Source: Clostridiales bacterium (GTDB lineage Bacteria > Bacillota > Clostridia > Lachnospirales > WQUN01). From it: DNA of 48,128 nt. Every line of letters begins with the position of its first letter. Position 1 is the stretch's first letter. The notes beneath the pieces were generated by a model. The model saw only the letters and a program-made list of their open reading frames with translations, did no database searches and was not told the origin of the DNA. The position numbers and the translations under genes were made by a program. The stretch is taken from positions 1-48,128 of the forward strand of contig JAISZB010000192.1 in NCBI GenBank assembly GCA_031269465.1, read 5' to 3'. Below are positions 8,529 through 17,110 of this stretch, piece by piece.

Positions 8529-9953
8529 ATGAGCAGCAAAAAAGCATCCGTCGATGTCATATTCGCACAAGAGCCGCCACCCGGTCCTCTTGGTACTTTC
8601 AGCGTAATGGCTATTGCGCTTGGTTCGCAGCTCGGCATCGGACTGATCAGTTTCCTGCCGACGGCAATTTCAACTATGGGAACCCGCGCATGGTTTATCT
8701 TCCCGATTATAATTTTACTGACAGTCGTCTATACGCTGCCCCTGTTCTTTATGAGCGCCACTGTCCGCACATCCGCCGGCGCGAGCGGTTTCATCTGCGC
8801 CGTGACGAAGAATCCGTATGTCATAGGCCTGATTCAAGCTACCTCTTTTTTCCTGCCGGTGTACATGGCCATCTTCGCCCTCGGATTCACCAGCTATCTT
8901 AGCATACTCTTGCCCGGCATCAATGCCGTTGTTGCCGGCGTTCTAATGATCACAGCCTTTTATGCGGTCAACTTGCTCGGCACCAAATGGATGGCAAGGA
9001 TTCAAAATATAATGCTTCCCATACTGTTGACAGGGCTTGCGCTCTATATCGCTTTCGCCTTTGCAAACGGCGATTTTTCAAGGCTGTCTCCTAGCAGCGC
9101 CGAGTTCAGCGTCGGCGGAAGCACCGGCTTTATCACAGGCTCGTTTCTGCTGTTCGCCATGAGCTTTGGATACAGCTGCATCGCGACGCTGGGACGCGTC
9201 GCCAAGGATGCCAAGAAGAATATCCCGCACGGATACTTAATCTGCGTAGCAATCGTGCTGGGGCTGTTTTTCACAATGGGCGCAGCAACTGCGATAGCCG
9301 CGCCTATTGCTGAAATCGGCGGCACTCTGATCGGCGTCGTCGCCAGAATCTTTCCGACCTGGCTGTTTGTTGTTTGGATGATCGCGGTTCCGGGACTGCT
9401 CATTGCGACTTCCGTCAACGGCTTCTTCGGAGTTGTGGTCGAAGCCCTTGACTTGTCCGCCAGGCAGGGCTGGCTGCCGATCAGCTGGACGCGCACGAAT
9501 AAAAGGGGAACGAAGGTGATTCTCCTCACCGTGATTTATGTGATTGGCTGCATTCCCGTGGTGACTGGCTGGTCGGTTTCCGATATGGCCTCCTACTATC
9601 AATTTATCACGTTTATCGCGGAGATCTTCGGCTTCTACTATATATTCAAACTTCCTACGTCCTTCAAGGAAGCCTGGGAAAAATCAAAGTTCCATGTCCC
9701 CGATGCAATTCTCTACATTATCATCGCCCTAGCCATCATTATAAAGTGCGTCACGATGTTCATAGCTGCCCAGACAATGAATCCGGTGTTCATCGTCTTC
9801 ACCCTCGGATATATCGCCGCCGCCTTTGTATGGGTCGTGCTGCGCGTGCGCAGCGGCAAAGCCCAGATTGTCGTCGGCTGCTGGGGCGACGGAGTAAATT
9901 TAGCCAGTCCGGAAGCCTCCAGCGGCGTGAATGGCATTGTCACGGCTGACTAA
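8529..9953 (+). CDS. APC-superfamily amino acid permease
   Basis: 475 aa from the ATG six bases after GGAGG; the earlier in-frame TTG (8472) would add 19 residues with no ribosome site. About twelve hydrophobic segments are visible. The first contains GSQLGIGLISFLPTAIS, in the place of the conserved substrate-binding unwound helix of APC transporters. The family imports amino acids, amines or related acids by proton or sodium symport, or by exchange, in the cytoplasmic membrane. Its place between the catabolic enzymes suggests that it brings in the pathway substrate. The substrate cannot be inferred. Confidence 0.86.
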   Translation: MSSKKASVDVIFAQEPPPGPLGTFSVMAIALGSQLGIGLISFLPTAISTMGTRAWFIFPIIILLTVVYTLPLFFMSATVRTSAGASGFICAVTKNPYVIGLIQATSFFLPVYMAIFALGFTSYLSILLPGINAVVAGVLMITAFYAVNLLGTKWMARIQNIMLPILLTGLALYIAFAFANGDFSRLSPSSAEFSVGGSTGFITGSFLLFAMSFGYSCIATLGRVAKDAKKNIPHGYLICVAIVLGLFFTMGAATAIAAPIAEIGGTLIGVVARIFPTWLFVVWMIAVPGLLIATSVNGFFGVVVEALDLSARQGWLPISWTRTNKRGTKVILLTVIYVIGCIPVVTGWSVSDMASYYQFITFIAEIFGFYYIFKLPTSFKEAWEKSKFHVPDAILYIIIALAIIIKCVTMFIAAQTMNPVFIVFTLGYIAAAFVWVVLRVRSGKAQIVVGCWGDGVNLASPEASSGVNGIVTAD

Positions 9954-10042
9954 GGGCAATGCTTTCAAAATCAATGCGGCGGGAAGCCATAGAAATAGCA
10001 TAATAATCAGTTGCCATGAGAAGATATCCGCAGTTTTTATAG

Positions 10043-10147
10043 TTGAACTGATTTGCAGCCCAATGTACCGATTTTTAGGAGTTTCAATTCAAATCAGTAT
10101 ATAATCCGGCTCAAAATCAGAACATTCCAATGCAAATCAGTTTGTAT
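10043..10147. mobile_element. Family B palindromic element, degenerate (copy B1)
   Basis: The left arm reads ACTGATTTGCAGCCCAATG followed by TACCGATTTTTAGGAG; the right arm reads CGGCTCAAAATCAGAAC then TTCCAATGCAAATCAGT. The arms are inverted copies around a short centre. It occupies most of the gap between the permease and the first flavoenzyme. Confidence 0.6.
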
Positions 10148-10196
10148 AGCATCACAATAAAACAGTCCTCCGGCGGCAACCTGTTTTGTTGTGGTA

Positions 10197-10228
10197 TGGG
10201 CTGGCTTTGAGGCTTAAAAGTCAGCCCA
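10197..10228 (+). promoter_or_regulatory. Strong hairpin immediately upstream of the ribosome site of the first flavoenzyme
   Basis: TGGGCTGGCTTT (10197-10208) pairs with AAAGTCAGCCCA (10217-10228), with one G-T mismatch and an eight-base loop. It ends eight bases before GGGAGG (10237-10242). It could act as an mRNA stabiliser, a processing site or part of an attenuator. No riboswitch class is recognised. Confidence 0.5.
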
Positions 10229-10249
10229 TCAATTTAGGGAGGTATTTAA

Positions 10250-12217
10250 ATGTATCCGCATTTGAGCAGCAAGTGTAAAATTGGGAATCTGGAGATCAAG
10301 AATCGCTTGGTAATGTCTCCTGTTGACATTGGAATTGCGGAATTTGACGGCGCGCCCGGCCCAGAGATGATCGAATTTTATGAGGAGCGTGCGCGCGGCG
10401 GCGCAGGCATCATCATCCCAGGGATCGCACGCGTCAATGAAGAGACAGGCATAGGAGAGCCGCGGCAAATAGCTGTGACTAAAGACAGCCACATTGAACC
10501 GCTGTCAAAACTGGCGGCAGCCGTCCATAAGCATGGGAGCAAGCTCTTCATCCAATTGCAGCACCCAGGCAGGCAATCATCGACACTTTTAACTGGCGGA
10601 AAGCCTTTGGTGGCTCCTTCTGCGATTATGGGCATTGTGCAGGAGGAAACAAGGGCTTTGGAAGCGGATGAGATCAAAGAGATCATCAAGCAGTTCGTTG
10701 ACGGCGCGGTTCGCGTCCAGAAAGCAGGTTGCGACGGTGTTGAGCTGCACGGCGCGCACGGTTATCTTATCAACCAATTCCTCAGTCCCTTCAGCAACAA
10801 GCGTACAGATGAATATGGGGGCAACTATAAAAACCGTTTGCGCTTTGCAGCGGAGATCGTCAAAGGGATCCGGGAAACTTGCGGATCGGATTTTGTGCTG
10901 GGCATCCGGCTGACGGCGGATGAAGGGCTGTCGAAGGCGGGCATTTCGCAGGACTGCATCACAATTGACGTCGCCATTAGAATGGCCGCCGACTTTGAGA
11001 GGCTTGGCGTTGATTTCATTGATGTAACCCATGGTACCTATGAAACCATGAATTGGGTTGCGGAACCAGTATCCTACCCTCAGGGAAATCGTAGAGATAT
11101 AATCCAAGCTGTGAAAAATGCAGTGAAAATTCCCATCATTGGCGTCGGCTTGTTCAGGGAGCCTGAGGTAGCAGAACAATTCCTTAAGGAAGGCGTCTTG
11201 GACTTCGCATCGTCGGGCCGTTCATGGCTTGCGGACAGCGAATGGGGGGTCAAGGCGCTGCTAGGCCGGGAGAAAGAGATACGTAAATGCATCTCCTGCC
11301 TCCATTGTTTCGACACCATTATCAAAAACTGCGCTATCGGCCAGCCGCTGGAATGCGCAGTGAACCCTCGCTGCGCAAGGGAAACGGCATATGGGGACGT
11401 CCCCCATGTCGCGGATCATCGCAAGGCAGTGGTTGTAGGCGCCGGCCCTGCGGGTCTGTCCGCAGCATGTACCTTGGCTGAGCGCGGCGTTGACGTAACA
11501 CTGCTGGAAAGAAGCGACAGAATCGGCGGACAGGTCATTATCGGCAAGAACCCGCCGCTGAAGGACAAGATGCAGTGGTTCATGTGCTATTATGAGTATC
11601 GGATGCAGAAATTGGGCGTGAACGTCCAACTCAACACAGAGGCAACCCCCTCCGTCATCGACAGTTTGGCGCCTGCGGCTGTCGTCGTGGCTACTGGCGG
11701 CCAGGCGATCGCGCCGGCCGGCATTCCAGGAATCGGGAATTCCAATGTGTATGGCGTTGAGGATGTTTTGGGTAAGCGCATAGATCTGAGGGATAAAAAA
11801 GTCGCCGTAATCGGCGCGGGAATGACGGGGATTGAAACAGCGGAGTACCTGGCGAACAAGGGCAATGCCGTTGCTATCGTCGAAATGCAGGGAAGCATTG
11901 CGCCCGAAGCGTACCCCCCTATTGTTCAAGATGTCATGAGCCGTCTGATGACGTATGCGCCGGAAATTCTTCTTGGCCATGCCCTCAAGGAAATCGGCGG
12001 CGACGGCATCGTTGTCGAAGAAATTGCAAGCAAGAGACTGAAAACTGTGCCCGTAGACGCAGTTGTCCTGTCGCTTGGATACAAACCCGTACACCCGCTC
12101 GCCGATGCGCTCACTGGCAAAAATTACCTGGTGCAAGTTGTCGGAGACGCCTCTAAGGTTGGAAAAATCGGCAATGCAGTGCGTGCCGGCTTCGAGTGCG
12201 GCCGCAGCATTCTCTGA
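10250..12217 (+). CDS. NADH:flavin oxidoreductase / 2,4-dienoyl-CoA reductase-type Fe-S flavoenzyme
   Basis: 655 aa with GGGAGG seven bases upstream. Residues 1 to about 340 are an Old Yellow Enzyme TIM barrel with the signature ELHGAHGYLINQFLSP followed by NKRTDEYGG. Four cysteines for a [4Fe-4S] cluster follow (CISCLHC then ECAVNP). The C-terminal half is an FAD/NAD(P) module with VVVGAGPAGLSAA and VAVIGAGMTGIETAEYL. This architecture is shared by FadH, enoate reductases, trimethylamine dehydrogenase and BaiCD. It passes electrons from NAD(P)H through FAD and the cluster to FMN, which reduces an activated C=C bond. The second, divergent paralogue lies 42 bp downstream. The substrate is unknown. 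Confidence 0.92.
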   Translation: MYPHLSSKCKIGNLEIKNRLVMSPVDIGIAEFDGAPGPEMIEFYEERARGGAGIIIPGIARVNEETGIGEPRQIAVTKDSHIEPLSKLAAAVHKHGSKLFIQLQHPGRQSSTLLTGGKPLVAPSAIMGIVQEETRALEADEIKEIIKQFVDGAVRVQKAGCDGVELHGAHGYLINQFLSPFSNKRTDEYGGNYKNRLRFAAEIVKGIRETCGSDFVLGIRLTADEGLSKAGISQDCITIDVAIRMAADFERLGVDFIDVTHGTYETMNWVAEPVSYPQGNRRDIIQAVKNAVKIPIIGVGLFREPEVAEQFLKEGVLDFASSGRSWLADSEWGVKALLGREKEIRKCISCLHCFDTIIKNCAIGQPLECAVNPRCARETAYGDVPHVADHRKAVVVGAGPAGLSAACTLAERGVDVTLLERSDRIGGQVIIGKNPPLKDKMQWFMCYYEYRMQKLGVNVQLNTEATPSVIDSLAPAAVVVATGGQAIAPAGIPGIGNSNVYGVEDVLGKRIDLRDKKVAVIGAGMTGIETAEYLANKGNAVAIVEMQGSIAPEAYPPIVQDVMSRLMTYAPEILLGHALKEIGGDGIVVEEIASKRLKTVPVDAVVLSLGYKPVHPLADALTGKNYLVQVVGDASKVGKIGNAVRAGFECGRSIL

Positions 12218-12259
12218 AGATAAGGTCGAAGCTTAAAATTAGAGAAGGGAGTAGATGCA

Positions 12260-14200
12260 ATGAACCCGAAGTATAAAAAATTGTTCGAACGAAGCTATAT
12301 CGGAAAAATGCCTTTAAGCAACAAATTCATCATGTGTTCCATGACTACCCATGCAGGGGATAGCGGAGGCCTGCTCTTAGATGACCAGATAGATTATTTT
12401 GAAGAGCGGGCCCGCGGCGGAGTCGGAATGATTGTTCTGGAAGGGCAGTTCATTTCGAGCCATATCGACAGATCTCTTGCTAGAATGACAGCCTCCGGCA
12501 CCACGGAGCAGTCTCTCAGATGGCATATGGCAATCGAGAGGCTTCGCGGCTTTAATGCAAAGCTGTGCAACCAGCTCGTAGTAGGTTCGGGGCGAAATGG
12601 CGGGGTTGCAATTGACAATGCCCTTCCCGCGCCTTCCGTAGTTCCCCTGTTTAGCGACCCAACTAAGAAAACATATGCAATGACCAAAGAGCAGATACAT
12701 GAGATACCCAAGACATATGCAATATCTGCCTTGACTTCAAAAAATACAGGATTTGACTGCATTGAAATTCATGGGCACGGAGGATATCTGATCGATACAT
12801 TCATGATGAAGTTATGGAACCATCGCACGGACGAATATGGAGGAAGCACAGAGAACATGGCAAGGCTGCCGGTTGAAATTGTAAAAGCTGTAAGAGAAGC
12901 CGTTGGGCCTGATTACCCAATCATCTTCAGGATGGCCTCCCAGCATCATTTTAAAGGAGGACGCACTCTGGATGAAAGTCTGGAAATCATCAAGTTATTA
13001 GATGCAGCGGGAGTTGACGCTTTCGATATCGACGCGGGAGCATATGAAACCTGGGATTGGATGTTTCCGCCGGCATATTACGGTGACGCGCCTTCTATGG
13101 ATGACGCGGCCGCAATAAAAAAAGCGACCGGCAAACCGGTTCTTATTTCAAACAATATCACGCTGGACAGTGCGGCGGAGGCTTTGGAAAAAGGGAAGTC
13201 AGACTTCTTCATGATCGGCAGGCAATTGATTGCCGATCCGCATATGATCCGCAAGGTCTTAGAAGGCAGGGAAGACGATATTCGCCCGTGCATCCGATGC
13301 AATGAATATTGCATCGGCGGGCCCTTTAAAGGGCGTCGCATTTCATGCTCTGTAAATCCTCAGGTATTGCAGGAAAAAGCGTTTAAGTTGGAGAAAACTG
13401 ATAGTCCCAAAAATGTCGCAGTTATCGGCGGAGGGCCAGGCGGTCTTGAAGCGGCTAGGGTAGCGGCAGCTAAAGGTCATAACGTAACGCTTTACGAAAA
13501 AGCAGGCGCGCTGGGCGGGCAGGTTGCGGCGGCTGCAACGCCCCCGTTTAAGAGCCAGCTTAATAAATATCTTCAATACCTCATTCGCCAGAATAAAAAG
13601 CTGGGAGTCAGAATTCGCCTCAACGCCGAAATCAATGAAAACTCTCCCGAGATTGCCAATGCGGATCAGATCATTGCAGCTATCGGCGCCAAACCCTTAA
13701 TGCCTCCGATTAAAGGGATCGACGGTGAGAATGTTATTGAGGTAATTGACGCGCATCTTCACCGCCGTTCTGAAATCGGCAATAAAGTTATAGTCGCGGG
13801 CGGCGGTTTGTCCGGTTGCGACTTCGCCTTGGAATTGGCTATGGAGGGGAAAGACGTTTCAATCGTCGAGATGCTTGAAGAAGTTGCGGTAAATGCCATG
13901 ATCATTAACCGCAGCGCATTGCTCAAAAAGCTGGCCGAATACAAAGTACAGCTTTACAAGGGAAAAAAGATACTTGAATTCACAAATGACGGCGTAATAG
14001 TCGAAAGCAAAGACGGCGGCAAGCAGGAGATCCAAGCCGATACAGTCATCGTATCCTTTGGTGCGCAGCCTCTTAAATATCTGGCTGATAAAATCTGCGA
14101 TAAGTATCCTACGACAAAAGCGATCGGCGACTGCGCAAGCATCGGGCAAGTCGGCGAAGCCGTCCGAGCCGGATTCTATGCGGCGTGGGCAATTGATTAA
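12260..14200 (+). CDS. Second OYE-type Fe-S/FAD flavoenzyme (NADH:flavin oxidoreductase)
   Basis: 646 aa, preceded by AAGGGAG with an eight-base gap. The domain order is as in its upstream neighbour: a TIM barrel to about residue 340, a cysteine cluster (CIRCNEYCIGG then ISCSVNP), then FAD (VAVIGGGPGGLEAARVA) and NAD (VIVAGGGLSGCDFALEL) binding folds. The active-site signature is shifted to EIHGHGGYLIDTFMMKLWN before HRTDEYGG. The usual HGAHGYLxxQFLSP is not kept, so it probably handles a different or bulkier substrate, or works as a partner subunit. Tandem divergent copies are known in steroid (BaiCD/BaiH) and other reductive pathways. Confidence 0.9.
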   Translation: MNPKYKKLFERSYIGKMPLSNKFIMCSMTTHAGDSGGLLLDDQIDYFEERARGGVGMIVLEGQFISSHIDRSLARMTASGTTEQSLRWHMAIERLRGFNAKLCNQLVVGSGRNGGVAIDNALPAPSVVPLFSDPTKKTYAMTKEQIHEIPKTYAISALTSKNTGFDCIEIHGHGGYLIDTFMMKLWNHRTDEYGGSTENMARLPVEIVKAVREAVGPDYPIIFRMASQHHFKGGRTLDESLEIIKLLDAAGVDAFDIDAGAYETWDWMFPPAYYGDAPSMDDAAAIKKATGKPVLISNNITLDSAAEALEKGKSDFFMIGRQLIADPHMIRKVLEGREDDIRPCIRCNEYCIGGPFKGRRISCSVNPQVLQEKAFKLEKTDSPKNVAVIGGGPGGLEAARVAAAKGHNVTLYEKAGALGGQVAAAATPPFKSQLNKYLQYLIRQNKKLGVRIRLNAEINENSPEIANADQIIAAIGAKPLMPPIKGIDGENVIEVIDAHLHRRSEIGNKVIVAGGGLSGCDFALELAMEGKDVSIVEMLEEVAVNAMIINRSALLKKLAEYKVQLYKGKKILEFTNDGVIVESKDGGKQEIQADTVIVSFGAQPLKYLADKICDKYPTTKAIGDCASIGQVGEAVRAGFYAAWAID

Positions 14201-14264
14201 TGCGCTTGCTAGTGTGTCAAAGCAGCTTTTAGCCGCGCAATTATATTATACGGGGAGAAATGAT

Positions 14265-15083
14265 ATGACAGACATTCATGAACGCACTGCATTCATAACC
14301 GGCGGCGCCAACGGCATCGGACTGGCCATAGCCCGGTGCTTCGCTCGCGCCGGCGCCAAACTGGCCCTTGCGGATCTGGACGCCGGCGCTCTCATCCGGG
14401 CGAAGGCCGAACTGCAGGATATAACTCAGGTCGAGACATACATGCTTGATGTGCGCGATCGCGCCGCCTACGCATCCGCTGCGGATGCGGCGGAACGCGC
14501 GCTGGGGCCGGTAACGCTTCTGTTCAATAACGCCGGCGTAGCCGGCGGTGACGCTGTGAATAGGCTCACCTATGAACTTTGGGATTGGTATATCAATGTA
14601 AATCTCTATGGGGTCATAAACGGCCTGATGGCGTTTCTGCCAAAGATGCTCGAACGCGGCCTGGGCGGCCATATTGTAAATACAGCCTCAGGTGCGGGCC
14701 TTGTAGCAACAGGCGCCGGCGTTTTGTACACTACATCCAAATTCGCGGTGGTTGGCCTGTCGGAGGAATTGAGGATCAACTCCGAGGTGAAATCCGCTGG
14801 AATCGGCGTGAGCGTGCTATGCCCGAATCGCGTCGCGACCGACATCATCAGCCGTTCGTTGGATGCCGCGTCCAGTGCGGGAGCGCGGATTTCAGAGGAG
14901 CAGGTAAAGAAGCAGACGATGGCGGGCAAGGCGCTGCTTCAGATAGGCGTCAGCATCGACGCCGTCGGTGAGATGGTTCTCAAGGCGGTGCGGGAAAACG
15001 CCCCGTATATTATCACCGATCGCCAGTTGGAAGAGATGGTAAAGACCCGAACCCAAGCAATTCTCGAAGCTTTTCCTGACTAA
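14265..15083 (+). CDS. Short-chain dehydrogenase/reductase (SDR)
   Basis: 272 aa from the ATG after GGGGAGAAATGAT; the frame is open further upstream into the previous gene but without a start signal. The classical SDR motifs are all present: TGGANGIG (12-19) for NAD(P) binding, NNAG (88-91), Ser142 in NTASGAG, and Tyr155/Lys159 in YTTSK. Asp37 or Asp39 after the second strand (ALADLDAG) suggests NAD rather than NADP. It lies 64 bp behind the second flavoenzyme and closes the cluster. A role in interconverting a hydroxyl and a keto group of the pathway intermediate is likely. Confidence 0.9.
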   Translation: MTDIHERTAFITGGANGIGLAIARCFARAGAKLALADLDAGALIRAKAELQDITQVETYMLDVRDRAAYASAADAAERALGPVTLLFNNAGVAGGDAVNRLTYELWDWYINVNLYGVINGLMAFLPKMLERGLGGHIVNTASGAGLVATGAGVLYTTSKFAVVGLSEELRINSEVKSAGIGVSVLCPNRVATDIISRSLDAASSAGARISEEQVKKQTMAGKALLQIGVSIDAVGEMVLKAVRENAPYIITDRQLEEMVKTRTQAILEAFPD

Positions 15084-15260
15084 TGGCACAACAAAGCGAG
15101 AAGGCGGGAACAGCTTCCGCCCGTTCAATCTTCGTGCCGTTGAACCCATTGTCAATTTCAAGGGTGTAAGTGAAATAGAATTCTTACTTGTAAAAATAAT
15201 GCTTTTCTCATATTGGGGGGTTTTAGGTCGTTCATCACTGAGCCGATGCAATCATAACTA

Positions 15261-15390
15261 TACTGATTTTCATAGAAAATCTTCTTTTTTTGTTGATTAT
15301 CCATTGAGTGGTGCGAAATGCCGATATAGGCATTTCGCACTAGCTGTATAATCAAGCTCCAAAAAAGGCAGTTTTAAATGAAAATCAGCA
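15261..15390. mobile_element. Family A palindromic element (copy A3)
   Basis: 130 bp, flanked by TA (15259-15260) and TA (15391-15392). The ends are TACTGATTTTCATAG and TGAAAATCAGCA. Inner parts are TTGATTATCCATTGAGTG, GGTGCGAAATGCCGATAT and GGCATTTCGCAC, then TATAATCAAGCTCCAAAAAA. It fills the gap between the SDR cluster and the PsiE-like gene. Upstream at 15109-15127 there is only a weak GC hairpin without a U-run, so the element itself may serve as the transcript end. Confidence 0.85.
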
Positions 15391-15423
15391 TACCTTGCGG
15401 ATATTCAAATTGGAGGTTGTTCA

Positions 15424-15960
15424 ATGGGGCAATACATGGGCGGAATTGTTTTGCACAACATAAGGAAGTTGTTTTATAAATACATAAGATGGTTGGAGCT
15501 GATCATTGCTATTTTTCTATCATTTGCCCTTATTGTTGCAGGATTAATGGTAGGATCTGACTTTCTTCTAAAAGTAAAAGACGGTGTAACCAGCGCGGAC
15601 TACGAAGCTTTATTGGAGCATGTTTTTTCGTTAATCATTGGGACTGAGTTCATCCGTATGATCTTAAAGCCAACATCAGGGAATGCATTGGAAGTTGTTC
15701 TTTTTACAATAGCCAGGTTTTTAGTGCTAGATCACGCCTCTATGATCAACTGCTTAATTGGAGTCGCGTCCCTGGGTTCTTTATTCGCTATTAGAAAATA
15801 TCTATTCTGCGAAATCACGACGAGTGATATTGAAATGAAACCCGTTCATTATTATCATGCAAACAATAACAAGGGCAATGAGTTTGAGCAAGTTATCGCC
15901 AAAGATGAATTTGAATGGGATAAAATCCTTGATCAAGAAAAAAGCCAGCAGCAGAGATGA
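15424..15960 (+). CDS. PsiE-like small integral membrane protein
   Basis: 178 aa with GGAGG eight bases before the ATG. Four hydrophobic segments are visible: LELIIAIFLSFALIVAGLMV, a second around FSLIIGTEFIRMIL, a third LEVVLFTIARFLVL, and a fourth MINCLIGVASLGSLFAI ending in RKYLF. The arrangement matches the phosphate-starvation-inducible PsiE-like family, common in Clostridia and of unknown function. A charged cytoplasmic tail of about 45 residues follows. It stands alone between two family A elements. Confidence 0.65.
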   Translation: MGQYMGGIVLHNIRKLFYKYIRWLELIIAIFLSFALIVAGLMVGSDFLLKVKDGVTSADYEALLEHVFSLIIGTEFIRMILKPTSGNALEVVLFTIARFLVLDHASMINCLIGVASLGSLFAIRKYLFCEITTSDIEMKPVHYYHANNNKGNEFEQVIAKDEFEWDKILDQEKSQQQR

Positions 15961-16345
15961 CTGTTTTCAAATATCATTCCAAATGGCTGCGATTGTATAT
16001 GCGTTACAACATATGATGATTTTCAAAGCAGAACGGCATAGTCCCATTACATAACGCAAATGCCAGTTTTCATGGCATTGACGCATCTTTGAATTCCATA
16101 ATAAGCGCGATATTCCCCCAGCCTGCCTTCGCCGCCATGGCTTGCCGCCCTCCCCCCGGCAACCTTCCTTTCGAGGCGGGAACATGCGCATCCTGTTCCT
16201 TGAATGGCGCGCTTCTCCTGTCTCGAAGGCTTGCCCTCCGCATGATCCTTTTTCTGCCACCTGCACTGCAATAGCTACGATGCGCCGAATTTGAACTCAG
16301 AAAAACAGGCGGCCGAATGCGGCTATGCCGATTTGCAGTCAAATG
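15961..16345. other. Intergenic stretch without a supported gene
   Basis: The section 16080-16270 is GC-rich with long spurious frames on both strands and no ribosome sites. At 16321-16345 a family B arm (CCGATTTGCAGTCAAATG) directly abuts the family A element that follows. Confidence 0.5.
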
Positions 16346-16347
16346 TA

Positions 16348-16470
16348 TGCCGCTTTTCATCAAATGTTCCTTTTTTGTTGATTATCCATTGAGTGGTGCG
16401 ATTGATATCGGCATTTCGCACTCGCTGTATAGTAAAGCTCCAAAAGAAAACTTTTATATGCAAACCAGTA
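16348..16470. mobile_element. Family A palindromic element (copy A4)
   Basis: The left arm reads TGCCGCTTTTCATCAAATG then TTCCTTTTTTGTTGATTATC; the centre is ATTGATATCGGCATTTCGCA; the right arm reads CTCCAAAAGAAAAC and ends CAAACCAGTA before TA. The right end resembles family B ends, so it may be a hybrid or an eroded copy. Roughly 120 bp. Confidence 0.75.
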
Positions 16471-16472
16471 TA

Positions 16473-17110
16473 TATCAGGCATTCAGCAATCCAAGAATTA
16501 TCAACTGCAATAGGATTAATAGGGTAGGGGTCGGCCTCCGCTCAATTGGCGCATTAGATCTGCAACAGTATCTAATATATGCCATTTTGCGCAGGCTGCC
16601 GCTATTTTTTTTCAATCAAGCCAAAACAAATTCTTGAGTCAGCCCTGCCTTTTCCGTGCAATTGACCAATTCCAAAATTCACAACGCATCGCGTTCAGCT
16701 TCTGCATTTTGTGCAATATCTCCTGAAAATCATAATCCCATTTTTTACTTTTATCAATGGCTTTATAAATTTACTAAAATATGGATTTATTTCTGGCGCA
16801 TGCCTATTTTGAGGCTTGACTTGTCCATTTTCAAGGCGCGATTGATATCGGCGCTTCTCACTCGCTATACACATTTTCCCTATCAAATATGACGCCCGCC
16901 TGTTCACTCTCTCGGATGACTATTTCTCTACGGACATTTCTAATATACTCCAACGCTGTAAAATATACTCAACCTTATTTCATTTTAAAATTTCCTCTTG
17001 TGATAATAATATAATTATGGATTATCTAAAGCATTTTATTTTGCAGAGTGAAGGCTTGAAGGCTTTTTGAAATATACGCTCTCCCAAAGGAGCAATTAGG
17101 AGGAGTTATC
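16473..17110. other. Intergenic region upstream of the chemoreceptor
   Basis: Mostly AT-rich sequence with no convincing gene. A decayed family A centre lies at about 16808-16880 (GAGGCTTGACTTGTCCATTT, GCGATTGATATCGGCGCTTC). The promoter for the chemoreceptor should lie at about 16980-17060, but no clear hexamer pair is seen. AGGAGG at 17098-17103 is the ribosome site of the next gene. Confidence 0.5.

Noticed and set aside
10250..15083. Bile-acid 7-dehydroxylation (bai) operon
   Set aside because: Two OYE-type enzymes and an SDR recall BaiCD/BaiH/BaiA, but no CoA ligase, CoA transferase, BaiE or BaiG type transporter is present, and the ThDP enzyme and APC permease do not fit.
15109..15127. 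GGCGGGAACAGCTTCCGCC as terminator of the catabolic cluster
   Set aside because: The stem is short and imperfect and no T-run follows.
16080..16270. Overlapping GC-rich frames on both strands
   Set aside because: No ribosome sites, low-complexity composition and no similarity to a known protein type.
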